A stretch of DNA of 64,000 nucleotides from Ralstonia sp. RRA (GCF_037023145.1 NZ_CP146093.1:62001-126000), one strand, 5' to 3'. Shown: positions 8,900 to 17,598, counted from the stretch's first letter. Numbers and translations are program-made. Notes: generated by a model not told the origin, from the letters alone.

Positions 8900-11224
8900 C
8901 TACTGAGTGGCCAGTGCGACCACATCGATGACAGCATCGGCCTCGTCGACCAGATCGGGTGTTTGCGAGATGAAGAACTCCCGCTCATACCCTCCCTGGC
9001 GCAACACCTCGCGCTTCATTTTCATGAACTCGCGCTTGCGCTCCGGATCAAGCGGGCCATCCGCCTCGTCCGTGAACAACGTCTGGAAGGCGGTGCCGGC
9101 GCCCTGCGCGCGATATAGCGCAATACCACGCGTCAGGCATTCGTTGATCCACACCTTCTGCCCGCCGGACATGACCGCGAACTCCTTCTCGCTGTCAGCC
9201 TGAGCGTCGTGGACACGAATCTCAAACCCCTCACGCTTATCGCCGTTGGCCAGCTCCGTTTGCGTGTGGATACCGATTGTGAATCGGGGTCCATAGCACG
9301 CCAGGAGCAGGTCGTTGACCTTCTTCGTGATTTCAGGGCCTGCATCGTCGATCGACAGCGCAATCACACCGTCATTGCCCAAGGCCTTGCCGAGCAGCTT
9401 CCACGACGAAATCTCGTCGGAGATCCGCTCTGCCTTACGCTGCACAACGGGTAGTGCCTCCAGATCAACCAGGAGGCCCTGCCGCTCGGTGCTGAGCGCA
9501 GTCTGAGTCCGGATCAGTGCTTCAATCCGGCCTTCGAACTGGGCAATGCGCTCGCGCGAGCTGGCAACCTGACGATCAAAGTCCGCGATCTTTCCGGTAA
9601 CGTCGGCACTTTGCAGTGACGTAACCTCCCGGTTGATCGTGGCCAACTGATCGTCCGTCGCAACAACGTCGCGCTGGTATCGCTCCTTTCGGGCGGCAGC
9701 TTCGGCGTTCAGCTCGACCAGATCACGCTCGGCCTTCGCCAGCGTCTCTTGGGCGTCGTCAAGCAATGGCTTCTGCGCAGCAAGTTCGGTCAGCCGTTGC
9801 AACTCCCGTTGGTCGGCCGCCACCTGCCCCTGCAGTGCTCGAAGTGAAGCACGTTGGCCCGCCAACGGCGCGAGCTGCTCATCGAGCGCCGTCTTGAGCT
9901 TGAGCTTGTCCCGGTAGCCGGTTCGAAGCTCTGCCAACGAGATCCGCACTTCCGTGAGATCCGTGCTCGCCCTGCGCGCCTGAGCCAGCAATGGGCACGT
10001 CGAGTGCATCGGATTGTCCCGGCACGGAACAGACTCAATGACGTCGGCCTGGCCCTTCAGCGACTTTTCAAGGACAGCCTTCGATTCACCTTGACCGGCC
10101 ATGTTTTGCAATTCGCCGATGATGCGCGATTGGTCAGGCACAACCTTTTCGAGCTGAGCAATCCCCTCTTGCAGCCGAATTGCCTCCGACTGTCGCTGCG
10201 TGACGGTCAATTGCAAAGCATCACGCGAGGTTGCGGCCGCCAGGATGGCGGTGCTGCTGGCCAGGATTGCGCGGCGGCTTGAAATGACGGCCCCCAGTTC
10301 CTTGGCTTGCGCCTCGGTACGTTGCACGGCAGCCCGTTCGTCGTTGTCAAGCGTTCGGCGCCTTGCTTCCTGGGCCACCTTCTGTTGGCCAAGCTCACGC
10401 ATGCGCGCTTCTGCTACGGTGCTGCTCGCCTGCTTGGCTGCAAGCGTCGCACGCTCCTGAACCATCTGCGCATTGGCCTCCAGCTCACGATCACGCGCCT
10501 GGCGGGTCTCAACCAACGAGGCCTCCGCCTGCTCGATCTCCAAGGAGAGTCGTGCAACACGATCGCGCCGACCAACCAGGCTGGTGATGTTGTGCTGAAC
10601 GACATCCAAAGCACGGCCGAGGCACTTCGCCACGTCCATAGCCTTGCCCGACAGCTCACGCATCCGCTCCAGACCAAGCAGCTCAGCAAGCAACTTCTTG
10701 ATTTCAGAGGTCTGGTAGCCAGCAATCGGCCGTCGGTTCTGGGCAGAGAAGACACTGGTGAAGAACGCCTCCGATGATCCGAGGACCGATTCCACACAGC
10801 GGTTGTACGTCTCCGCCTTACCGTCAGACAGCGATCCGTCTGCCAGTTGAACCGGTTGCCATACGCCGTCCGAGCCAAGCACAAACAGGTAGTACTCGGC
10901 CTTGCGCGTCTTGCCAGAATTACGAAACGCGAACTGTGACCGGTATTGCTGGCCATCGTGCTCCCATTCCAAATCCTTTTCGGCCCGGGTACCCGTGAGG
11001 TGGTCCCAGTACGAAAACGCATCGGCCGACATCTTCGATGCATGGCTAGGCATCAGCGGATACGGATGCAGGTTGTCCATGATCGTCGTTTTGCCGGCAC
11101 CGTTAGGGCCCATCACGGCGATCAGTCCGGTCGGCAGCTCGCGCAGGTCGACCGTCACACTGTCGCGGTGCATCCCATCCAGGATGCCGCGAAAGCCAGA
11201 CAGGGTCAGTTTGAGAGGTCGCAT
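8900..11224 (-). CDS. SbcC/Rad50-like SMC-type ATPase
   Basis: 774 aa. Walker A GPNGAGKTT lies at residues 39-47. A long coiled coil follows, interrupted near residue 400 by CRDNPMHSTC, a two-cysteine turn reminiscent of a zinc hook although spaced C-x8-C and not CxxC. The ABC signature region is MSGGQKVW (about 685), with a Walker B/D-loop like DEADGPLD (about 721). Known: Rad50/SbcC pairs with the Mre11/SbcD nuclease to process DNA ends. The SbcD-like gene is upstream in the same operon with one small gene between them. It is shorter than E. coli SbcC (1048 aa), as in plasmid and phage versions. The function on this plasmid is inferred. Confidence 0.85.
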   Translation of the reverse strand: MRPLKLTLSGFRGILDGMHRDSVTVDLRELPTGLIAVMGPNGAGKTTIMDNLHPYPLMPSHASKMSADAFSYWDHLTGTRAEKDLEWEHDGQQYRSQFAFRNSGKTRKAEYYLFVLGSDGVWQPVQLADGSLSDGKAETYNRCVESVLGSSEAFFTSVFSAQNRRPIAGYQTSEIKKLLAELLGLERMRELSGKAMDVAKCLGRALDVVQHNITSLVGRRDRVARLSLEIEQAEASLVETRQARDRELEANAQMVQERATLAAKQASSTVAEARMRELGQQKVAQEARRRTLDNDERAAVQRTEAQAKELGAVISSRRAILASSTAILAAATSRDALQLTVTQRQSEAIRLQEGIAQLEKVVPDQSRIIGELQNMAGQGESKAVLEKSLKGQADVIESVPCRDNPMHSTCPLLAQARRASTDLTEVRISLAELRTGYRDKLKLKTALDEQLAPLAGQRASLRALQGQVAADQRELQRLTELAAQKPLLDDAQETLAKAERDLVELNAEAAARKERYQRDVVATDDQLATINREVTSLQSADVTGKIADFDRQVASSRERIAQFEGRIEALIRTQTALSTERQGLLVDLEALPVVQRKAERISDEISSWKLLGKALGNDGVIALSIDDAGPEITKKVNDLLLACYGPRFTIGIHTQTELANGDKREGFEIRVHDAQADSEKEFAVMSGGQKVWINECLTRGIALYRAQGAGTAFQTLFTDEADGPLDPERKREFMKMKREVLRQGGYEREFFISQTPDLVDEADAVIDVVALATQ

Positions 11225-11718
11225 GGTGCCCCCTCACCGCTGAAGCCAGTCATGTAGTAGTCGCCGGGGATCTCCAGCACCTCACGCGAGTCGTCATACG
11301 TGACGACGACGTCGACTTCCGGCTTGCCGGCTAGTGCGCGCTCGAACGAACGCACGGCCGCGAAAAATTGCGTCCGTGCCAGGTCAAGCACCTCCGGAAA
11401 GGTGGTGCATGCGGTCAAGGCCTTGAGTTCAGCCTCACTCCACTGGCTGGTGTAGCCGTTGGAGAGGGACCACAGAAGGTTCTGCACCTGGACCGTGGGC
11501 GCCACGGTAAAAACCGTGCGCTCACCGTCCGTTTCGACAGCCATGACGAGCATGTGGCCGCGCGTGGCGATCACCGCGCCACGACCATGACCGAACGGCT
11601 GGAACAGCATCGCACGAGTGAATTCGTGCTTGCCCACCAACCGCGCGGCCAACTCGGAGGCCGGCAGATCGGCTTCAAAGCAACGGGTCCACTGGGAACC
11701 TGCGGGATAGAGAATCAT
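11206..11718 (-). CDS. Unknown protein coupled to SbcC-like gene
   Basis: 170 aa from ATG 11718, chosen because GGAG lies 6 nt upstream; the frame is open a little further. The 3' end overlaps the start of the SbcC-like gene by 19 bp, implying translational coupling and perhaps a functional link. The sequence is soluble and mixed alpha/beta, with no transmembrane segment, signal peptide or motif that I recognise. The leader carries the plasmid hairpin element at 11799-11816. Confidence 0.75.
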   Translation of the reverse strand: MILYPAGSQWTRCFEADLPASELAARLVGKHEFTRAMLFQPFGHGRGAVIATRGHMLVMAVETDGERTVFTVAPTVQVQNLLWSLSNGYTSQWSEAELKALTACTTFPEVLDLARTQFFAAVRSFERALAGKPEVDVVVTYDDSREVLEIPGDYYMTGFSGEGAPCDLSN

Positions 11719-11835
11719 GATGCACTCCAAAAATTGGGCGAAGCGCATCCCCAACGGGTTGTGCGCCCGTCCGGGTTCAAAGGAATAGGTACTGCTGGTC
11801 GATGCGTCGTAGACGCGGGGAAAACCGAGTTTCGA
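11719..11835 (-). promoter_or_regulatory. Leader with backbone hairpin H1 (copy 1) and second hairpin H2
   Basis: H1 is 11799-11816: GCGTC-TAC-GACGC then ATCGA on the minus strand. H2 is 11749-11775, with a short ACGGG/CCCGT stem. The start codon is 80 nt after H1. No convincing -10 lies 13 nt upstream of H1 here; instead a terminator-like hairpin stands directly before it. Confidence 0.7.
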
Positions 11836-11853
11836 CAGCCCCGAAGGCTGTCG
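11833..11853 (-). terminator. Hairpin after the SbcD-like gene, weak terminator
   Basis: An 8-bp stem (CGACAGCC / GGCTGTCG, 5-nt loop), followed on the minus strand by AAACTCGGTTTT. The T-run is short, so termination is probably partial. It lies between the SbcD-like gene and leader copy 1. Confidence 0.45.
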
Positions 11854-11862
11854 GAACGTGGC

Positions 11863-13275
11863 TCACACGTTCAAGGGTTGGGCGGCATCTGCCGCGAAAA
11901 GGTCATCGGTCAGCCAATCCAACGACGATTGGTTCTGAACTTGGTCAGCGTCCTGCCAGGCCGGCTGAACTGTCACCGGCTCAGCCGTGGCGGACGCCAC
12001 CGTTTCACCGTTGTCGGCAGCAGACCCGCTCTCCAACGAGGCGACCACTCGATCCGCGATGTCTTGCGGCTCCAGTGCCTCCAGGATGGACAGGCGCTCC
12101 AGCAACGCGTCCGGCTTCACGTCGGTCAAACCGCACCAACGCTGAACCTTCTCACCGAGAGTCGCCGCGCGGCTGATGCCCTCCGCACGGCTTCTGACGG
12201 CAGGCAACACACGCGGATCCAGCTTCAGCTCCGCGGCGCCGGCGAACAGCGTGCGGATGGCCTCGCGGTCGACCAGCTGGCGATGCTCCTCGTCAATGGT
12301 CCAGCGAACGCGCACGAACTTGTCCTGCGTTTGCTCGGCGATGTTGGCCAGGCGCTCCATATCCGGCGGGCCGTCGAAATCGACACAGACCGTTTCGCGC
12401 GCCGGCGTTTCCACCTGCACCGCTTCGGCCCGGCCCGGCTTGATCTGCCAGCTCAGGTAGCCCTTCTTGCCCTTTTCGCCGTAGTGGAAGCACCCGATGG
12501 AACCGGCGTAACCGACCAGCCGGCCTTCGCGTTCCCACAACTGCATCGCATGGATATGTCCCAGCATGAAGGCATCGCACTCGGCTTCGAACAGCGCGCC
12601 GAGCGAGAACTCATGGTCGAACCCGGCCATCGGTACGCCGTGCTCGGTGTAGCAGCCATTGACCGTTCCATGCGACACACCGATGGTTCGGATGCCTTTG
12701 GACCGCAACAGCCGATTCACCTTGCCGGCGGCACCCAGGAATACCGTCAGATGCTCGCCCACCGCGGTTGCCGCATCCATGGCGCCCACGATGCCCGCCA
12801 GCACAGCCTTGTTGACGGTCGGAACGCAGGTGAACACAGCAGAGGGTGTGCCCTCCTGCAGCAGCGTTTCCAGCTCTTCGACGGTGAACAGCGGGCCGGC
12901 CGATGGCAGGAACGTCGATCCGACGAGCGCAACCTGGTGAATGCGATCGGCGACGTAGACGGGGTGGCGGCTACCGATCAGCCGGAACAGGTCCAGCGTG
13001 CCCGGCGGCTCATGCGAGAAGGTCCCCTGCAGCATGAGGACCGGCATGTGGCCCGACAGCGCATGAATGCGCTCGGCAAGCACCCGCAGTGCCGGCGTGT
13101 GCGCGTCGAGCCGATGATCGGTTGCGTCACCGGAAACGATACCCACATGGCAACCACGCGCGACCGCATCTTCCACGGCGAAACCGAAGCATCGGTCCGC
13201 TTCCACCAACCGCTCAGTCGAATAGTGCAGGTCGGAAAAATGACCCACGTGAAGGCTTTCGCCATCGTTGGGCAT
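11863..13275 (-). CDS. SbcD/Mre11-like calcineurin-type phosphoesterase
   Basis: 470 aa from ATG 13275, with AGGAGGT directly upstream (a GTG 6 nt earlier lies in that site and is unlikely). Metal-binding motifs run in order: HFSDLHY (DxH), SGDATDH (GD), LQGTFSHE in place of the usual GNHD/E, VSHG, and LGHIHA (GHxH). Known: Mre11/SbcD cuts DNA ends and hairpins with SbcC. The changed GNHD position keeps a His and is also seen in related phage/plasmid metallophosphatases as far as I recall. The SbcC-like ATPase is two genes downstream. The C-terminal 70 residues are acidic and probably disordered. Confidence 0.85.
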   Translation of the reverse strand: MPNDGESLHVGHFSDLHYSTERLVEADRCFGFAVEDAVARGCHVGIVSGDATDHRLDAHTPALRVLAERIHALSGHMPVLMLQGTFSHEPPGTLDLFRLIGSRHPVYVADRIHQVALVGSTFLPSAGPLFTVEELETLLQEGTPSAVFTCVPTVNKAVLAGIVGAMDAATAVGEHLTVFLGAAGKVNRLLRSKGIRTIGVSHGTVNGCYTEHGVPMAGFDHEFSLGALFEAECDAFMLGHIHAMQLWEREGRLVGYAGSIGCFHYGEKGKKGYLSWQIKPGRAEAVQVETPARETVCVDFDGPPDMERLANIAEQTQDKFVRVRWTIDEEHRQLVDREAIRTLFAGAAELKLDPRVLPAVRSRAEGISRAATLGEKVQRWCGLTDVKPDALLERLSILEALEPQDIADRVVASLESGSAADNGETVASATAEPVTVQPAWQDADQVQNQSSLDWLTDDLFAADAAQPLNV

Positions 13276-13327
13276 GCTCACCTCCTATGGAATAGCCGCA
13301 ACCAGAACGGTCACAGCAACAGAAAAG

Positions 13328-13358
13328 AAAAACGGCGTCGGGGGAACTCTCGACGCCG
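13328..13358 (-). terminator. Intrinsic terminator after the gp3-like gene
   Basis: Stem CGGCGTCG / CGACGCCG with a 10-nt loop, followed by a T-run on the minus strand (complement of AAAAA at about 13328-13332). It separates the gp3-like gene from the SbcD-like gene. Confidence 0.8.
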
Positions 13359-13396
13359 CACGTTGATGCTACGACCAGGCGCCAAGCCGGCGCAGG

Positions 13397-14674
13397 TCAA
13401 GCTGAGAACAGACTGCCATCGAACTCCGCTTTCACCTTCTCGCGGAAGGCGGGAGGAGACACGAGAGCCACACCCATCTCATCGATCAGCGCTCGCATGT
13501 CCTGCTCGCGCTTGGTCCAGCCCTTGCCAAACTTGGAGTGTGCGTACACGCGCAAATGCTCGCGCGTTTCCTGCCCCTCCATGCCCAGCGCCACGATGAG
13601 ACGTTCAAACTGCTCGGCGATAGAGCCGCCGACAGGCGGCTCGCTCTGCGCTCCTGGCTGACCACCCTCCTCGCCTGACGTTGGCGTGGCAGTGGCGGCC
13701 GGCTCGGTCGTGGGGTGCTCCAGCAGGGCAACCGTCTGCGTACCCACCTCGATCGCAGCACCAATATGGTCAGCGCCATCCAGCAGCGCGCCCAGGTCGA
13801 TTTCGGCATCCAGCGTGGTGAGCCATTGTTTCTGGCGTACCGGCAAGCCGTTATCGTCGATGCGGGAAATCTCCACTTCCTGCTTGGAGAGCCAGAACCT
13901 GGTGCCGACCAGACGGCCGCCGCGCGCAATCGCCACAGTCTGCATGGCCGCATGGGCCTTCTGCAGGACGTAGATCGAATTGGTGGGCAACTCAATCAAG
14001 CCAAGGCCTCGAATGTCAAGGATCGCAAATAGGAAGCTGGCCGTGAGGTTGCAGTGTCGGTCCTGGTATTGCGGGCAGACCTGCGGGTCGCATACGCCAT
14101 CGGGAATGGCGTCGTCCTGGCGCAGGATGATGGTGCGGCCGCCGAAGATGCGCTTTGCACGCCTGGCGCGGTCACTGCGCTCGACAGGTGCGTACGTCTT
14201 GCATTGACGAAGACCATCCGCCCCGTACTGCGACCAGAACACCTTTCCCGTGCCGTTGAATACCGCCAGCTCGTTGGGGATGTTGCGCAACCAGTCGTCG
14301 AACGCAAAGACGACCGGAAAGCGCCAGAGCTTGAGGCCGTCACCGCGATCCTCCCCGTATCGGGTCAGGATCTCTTCCGCGATGGCAGGATTCGTGAAAT
14401 CACTGCCACGACACGTGAAGTACGGCGTATTGCGGGGGATGAGGGCGTAGCTCAGGCCGGTTTTTCGTTCGATCTCGGAACCGATGTCCTCGAACGAGAG
14501 CCCTTGGGCGAGAAGCGCGTCGTGAATCTGGACGGCTTGGGGATTCTCCCTGGCCTTCTTGGTGAGGACCTTGATGCCAGGGCGGATCTTTCCAATGACG
14601 GGCGGCCGCAGGGGCCGCTCCTCAATTATGCTGCGCGGGGTCGCGAAGCCTGGGTGGGTTGGGATTGCGTGCAT
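13397..14674 (-). CDS. Phage gp3-like protein (recombination directionality factor-like family)
   Basis: 425 aa; AGGAG lies 7 nt before ATG 14674. The N-terminal half contains GKIRPGIKVLT and GLSFEDIG. The middle has a likely zinc cluster, VCDPQVCPQYQDRHC, followed by LFAILDIRGLGLIELPTNS. This layout resembles the gp3-like family (phiC31 gp3, a directionality factor for serine integrases), often annotated on plasmids as hydrolase or metal-binding protein. No serine integrase is visible in the window, so directionality control is not shown and the plasmid role is unknown. The Pro/Glu-rich linker (about 325-355) and C-terminal helical domain are unassigned. It overlaps the upstream gene by 49 bp. 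Confidence 0.6.
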   Translation of the reverse strand: MHAIPTHPGFATPRSIIEERPLRPPVIGKIRPGIKVLTKKARENPQAVQIHDALLAQGLSFEDIGSEIERKTGLSYALIPRNTPYFTCRGSDFTNPAIAEEILTRYGEDRGDGLKLWRFPVVFAFDDWLRNIPNELAVFNGTGKVFWSQYGADGLRQCKTYAPVERSDRARRAKRIFGGRTIILRQDDAIPDGVCDPQVCPQYQDRHCNLTASFLFAILDIRGLGLIELPTNSIYVLQKAHAAMQTVAIARGGRLVGTRFWLSKQEVEISRIDDNGLPVRQKQWLTTLDAEIDLGALLDGADHIGAAIEVGTQTVALLEHPTTEPAATATPTSGEEGGQPGAQSEPPVGGSIAEQFERLIVALGMEGQETREHLRVYAHSKFGKGWTKREQDMRALIDEMGVALVSPPAFREKVKAEFDGSLFSA

Positions 14675-14943
14675 GAAACGCTCCTGTTGTTCAGGTACTG
14701 AACGACTTTGGAACGAAGGGTCTCAGCACGGTCCCCAAGATGCAGGGCGGCGTCGGCCCCGCGTTGGGTCGTTACTTCGTTGAGATATGCCGCTCGCGCG
14801 GCGTCGGAAAGGCTGGCAACGTGCGCCGCCTCGCAAAAATTTTTCCAGCTGTACGGCTGGTCCTTGTACTTCGGTCGACGGGCGTGGATCAGTTCGGCGA
14901 TCTGCGCCTTGATCTGGGATTGCAACGTCATTTCGAGTGCCAT
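14626..14943 (-). CDS. Unknown 105-aa protein, first gene of the gp3-like operon
   Basis: ATG 14943 follows GGAGGAG (spacing 6), so this start is preferred to the longer frame. The product (MALEMTLQSQIKAQIAELIH) is mainly helical with no recognised domain, and its 3' end overlaps the gp3-like gene by 49 bp. A strong terminator (14981-15014) stands 38 bp upstream of its start, so transcription must read through it or begin after it. Confidence 0.7.
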   Translation of the reverse strand: MALEMTLQSQIKAQIAELIHARRPKYKDQPYSWKNFCEAAHVASLSDAARAAYLNEVTTQRGADAALHLGDRAETLRSKVVQYLNNRSVSCTQSQPTQASRPRAA

Positions 14944-14980
14944 GGTCAGCTCCTCCGTGTGGGGTCTCTCACTTAAAAGC

Positions 14981-15014
14981 AAAAAAAGCCCGCTCCGGTA
15001 ACCGGAAGCGGGCT
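14981..15014 (-). terminator. Strong intrinsic terminator ending the candidate RNA
   Basis: Stem AGCCCGCTTCCGG / CCGGAGCGGGCT with one bulge, then seven T on the minus strand. It lies upstream of, not after, the next minus-strand gene, so it ends a separate transcript or acts as an attenuator. Confidence 0.85.
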
Positions 15015-15450
15015 TCTTGTGAGAAACCTGCTGCCACGCCCCTTTCGGGGGCGTGGCTCACAGGGAGCGTCGTGCCAATGCACTTCGCTCAGGGGGGAGA
15101 ACGTAAAGTCGTTCTCGTGCAGCATGTTCACGCCGCACAACAACCCATTTAGGACTTTCGTCCACCGCAGGTTCACGGATCAGTCGACGACAACCGTCCT
15201 GCACCCGGAGGCGCTGGAGAGAGAGACCACACATTTCCGGGGCTCAGACGGTGTTCACAGGCATGACCTAGGGTCATACACACGGGAACGCGTATTACGG
15301 CTGATAGATGGGGAGTGTCTGGCTAAGCACTCATCACAAGGGGGGATTTCCACACCAGTTGCCAACTGGTCGGCGCATGCGCAAGGCACGACTTTTTTAA
15401 GGAGATGGACTCGCTAGGGAGTCAGTTCGATGCGTCGATGACGCGAGGAG
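14981..15450 (-). ncRNA. Candidate structured RNA of about 460 nt, or very long leader, with H1 (copy 2) at its 5' end
   Basis: Read on the minus strand. A -10-like CATACT ends 13 nt before H1 (15427-15444; GCGTC-ATC-GACGC-ATCGA). Next come several compact stems: GACTC/GAGTC, ACCAGTT/AACTGGT (GGC loop), GGAC-GAAA-GUCC, GAGAACG/CGTTCTC, and GCCACGCCCC/GGGGCGTGGC (15033-15057). It ends in a strong intrinsic terminator (14987-15014) with seven T (14981-14987). No convincing gene covers this stretch. It may be a stand-alone RNA, or an attenuated leader for the gene starting at 14943. No known RNA family was recognised. Confidence 0.5.
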
Positions 15451-15583
15451 TGATTGCAGTATGCACCAGACAATCCATTAGGAATCCCGGAAAGCTCGCC
15501 AAAATAGCGTGGCTTTTGTAAGCAGCCACCGTGTTCATGTGCCGGAAAATTTCGAGTGAGAGATGAGATACCACACATGAACC

Positions 15584-16171
15584 ATGGTCGCTGCCCAACA
15601 CCCCCAGGAACTTGAGGCGCCATTAGGCGCGCCACAGCCGAGTACATCCAACTCCGGACTCAAGCCGATCGCGCGGCTGGTCGGAGAAAACAGGATTAAG
15701 CGGATCGTCCCCGAGACGGCCGCCAGTGCTCAAGTCACCTATTCCTCTGTGTACGTTCGCGATTTCCTGCGCTCCGCGTACAACTTCTGCTCTTCCAAGT
15801 TCTCAGTCGCCAGGTCAGGCAAGACCCGAGCGCTCGACGAAAAATTCCGCGAAGCCGAGCTTTGGTTCGAAAAAGCCATCGCGTGGCACGCGAACAAAAG
15901 CCAAACCCCCATCCCCATCGAGACCGATACCGTTGAGGTCCAGGTCACACATCCGCTGTCTGGGCGCCTCATTCGCCTCCTGAACCAGCACGACAGGCTG
16001 TTCGCGCTCGCCATCTTCGCCCGCGTCGCCAACTCCATATCGGCGCTCGAATTCGAGGGCACGATGAAAGTGGCCGGCAGCAAGATCGCTTCAATCCACC
16101 AGAGCTGCATCCCCGACAACGACCGTTTCGCTGCTGACGGCGCACAAGACGGCGACACCCCTGCGGGATAG
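15584..16171 (+). CDS. AcaB/DUF1845-like protein
   Basis: 195 aa. The central helical part (SSVYVRDFLRSAYNFCSSKF) and the stretch PLSGRLIRLLNQHDRLFALA resemble the DUF1845/AcaB family found on conjugative elements, where AcaB-type proteins help control transfer genes. This is a family-level resemblance only. The start ATG 15584 has no clear ribosome site, and an ATG in another frame lies 7 nt upstream, so the N-terminus is uncertain. It is the first gene of the plus-strand block, 190 bp before the next gene. Confidence 0.55.
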   Translation: MVAAQHPQELEAPLGAPQPSTSNSGLKPIARLVGENRIKRIVPETAASAQVTYSSVYVRDFLRSAYNFCSSKFSVARSGKTRALDEKFREAELWFEKAIAWHANKSQTPIPIETDTVEVQVTHPLSGRLIRLLNQHDRLFALAIFARVANSISALEFEGTMKVAGSKIASIHQSCIPDNDRFAADGAQDGDTPAG

Positions 16172-16364
16172 CCAACCACACCACCCAACGCACCCATCGG
16201 GATGGCAGCCGGCATGGCGCCATATCCGACCTAGCAGCCAACACGGCGCCCGAAACAGTGGCCGGTACGAAGGCCAGAGGGGATTGTCGTCCCGCGCGAA
16301 GGCATCGCGGACCGAATAAACGACCTCTCAGGCGCCCCCCTCACCCCAACCGCTGGAGAGAGCC

Positions 16365-17045
16365 ATGGATATTCGCGAAATCTACCGATTGCACCAGCAG
16401 TACTCGCACTCCCCTGTCACGATCGACATGGGCACGGCGGAAGATCATGCGGCCGCACCGGCCCTTACCTACGCCGCCGGCGGCAAGCGCCGGTGGGACC
16501 AGCACAAGCCTGCCTTGAAGGTTACTGCGATCTGCTGCGCGTTCATCGTGCTGGCCACGATTGCTGGCCTGGGGCTTGGGGACCTGTACGCCAAGAAGGG
16601 CCGGGCGGGTTCGGCGGCAGCGGCCGGGCCCGAGCAAGTCACGCACGCAGTACAGACGCAAGCGCCGGCCGCCCCTGCCTCGGCGCCGGAACCTGCAGTC
16701 GCCGCAAACCAAGCCACGCCGGCAGCCATCGGAAGCTCGACGCCCTCAGCGCCGGTTGCAGCATCTGTCACGGCCGCGCCCACTGCACCGGTGGCTCAAC
16801 CACAGCGAGCCGCCCTTTCCGCAGCCGAGGTGGCGCCCCGCGAGCGCGTTCCTGCGCCGGAGAAGGTCGAAACAGCCCCGGCTCAGCCCGCTGCTCGGCG
16901 TACCGAGCGCACCGCACCCGATCAAGCCCCTGTTACGCGGCCCGCGCCGGCACCCCAACCAACCGCCACGGCACCGCGCGCCGCTACACCACCGGCACGC
17001 ACCACGGAAGCGAATCGTCCGTCCGGCGACGTGAAGATGTTCTGA
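16365..17045 (+). CDS. Single-pass membrane protein with long Pro/Ala-rich tail
   Basis: 226 aa; GGAGAG lies before ATG 16365. Residues about 1-48 are cytoplasmic, a membrane segment spans about 51-72 (ALKVTAICCAFIVLATIAGL), and about 150 Pro/Ala-rich residues follow, probably an extended periplasmic stretch, ending GDVKMF. It lies 10 bp upstream of the bactofilin gene, which suggests a membrane anchor or partner for the bactofilin. The layout recalls TonB-like or wall-spanning linkers, but I see no diagnostic motif. Confidence 0.75.
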   Translation: MDIREIYRLHQQYSHSPVTIDMGTAEDHAAAPALTYAAGGKRRWDQHKPALKVTAICCAFIVLATIAGLGLGDLYAKKGRAGSAAAAGPEQVTHAVQTQAPAAPASAPEPAVAANQATPAAIGSSTPSAPVAASVTAAPTAPVAQPQRAALSAAEVAPRERVPAPEKVETAPAQPAARRTERTAPDQAPVTRPAPAPQPTATAPRAATPPARTTEANRPSGDVKMF

Positions 17046-17055
17046 GGAGCAAACC

Positions 17056-17439
17056 ATGAAAGAGCAGATGGAAATCAGCATCATCAACGAGGGCATGGCG
17101 ATTCACGGCAATGTCGACATGGACCATGGCGGCTCCATCCTGGGTCTCGTCAATGGCAACGTCGTCTCGTCAGGCGGCCTTCTCCACATCGGCCCGGCCG
17201 CCGTCATCAAGGGGTCGGTCACCGGGCAGTTCGTATTGATCCAGGGCGCAGTCGAAGGCGACGTCAATGCCCAGGTCTCTCTCAAGGTGGAAGGTGCGGT
17301 CAAAGGCGAGATCCGCTACGCCGGCACGATTCGGCTCGGCCCGCACGCCAACCTGGAGGGTCGCATCACGCGCATTCCGCGCCTTTCAGCGGCGGCGCCC
17401 GCGCCTCCTGTCGAAGATGCGCTCGAATCGAGTACCTGA
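17056..17439 (+). CDS. Bactofilin (polymer-forming cytoskeletal protein)
   Basis: 127 aa; GAGGAG lies ahead of ATG 17056. The core is a run of short beta-helix turns rich in GxV/GxI steps (IHGNVDMDHG, GLVNGNVVSSG, IKGSVTG, VEGDVN, VKGEIRYAG), the hallmark of bactofilins, with short unstructured ends. Known: bactofilins self-assemble into filaments at the inner face of the membrane and place other proteins. A plasmid copy next to a single-pass membrane protein is unusual. A link with plasmid positioning or transfer is speculation. Confidence 0.85.
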   Translation: MKEQMEISIINEGMAIHGNVDMDHGGSILGLVNGNVVSSGGLLHIGPAAVIKGSVTGQFVLIQGAVEGDVNAQVSLKVEGAVKGEIRYAGTIRLGPHANLEGRITRIPRLSAAAPAPPVEDALESST

Positions 17440-17495
17440 CGCTGGCCTCTCGCCACAGCATGGCGGCAATGCGAAATCGACACGACGCAAACACC

Positions 17496-17588
17496 ATGAA
17501 AATCACCGACGGCGTGATGGATCGACACGAGATGCCGCGCTTCCAGCTCTTTGGCTGTCTGACCAGCCGCACCAACAAACCCAACTGA
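17496..17588 (+). CDS. Possible 30-aa small protein
   Basis: ATG 17496 to TGA 17588 fills the gap between the bactofilin and the lipoprotein genes (product MKITDGVMDRHEMPRFQLFG...). There is no clear ribosome site and no known motif. It is listed because it fills the gap exactly and in the same direction. Confidence 0.3.
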   Translation: MKITDGVMDRHEMPRFQLFGCLTSRTNKPN

Positions 17589-17598
17589 CAGGTCGATC

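Noticed and set aside
11368..13599. 743-codon plus-strand frame
   Set aside because: Antisense to the SbcD-like gene and its neighbour, with no domain, and a typical high-GC shadow frame.
14973..15176. 67-codon minus-strand frame reading through the terminator
   Set aside because: It would translate the terminator stem and T-run (ending FFCF); more likely non-coding.
15019..15417. 132-codon plus-strand frame in the gene-free stretch
   Set aside because: No ribosome site or domain; it runs through the terminator and hairpins of the candidate RNA on the other strand.
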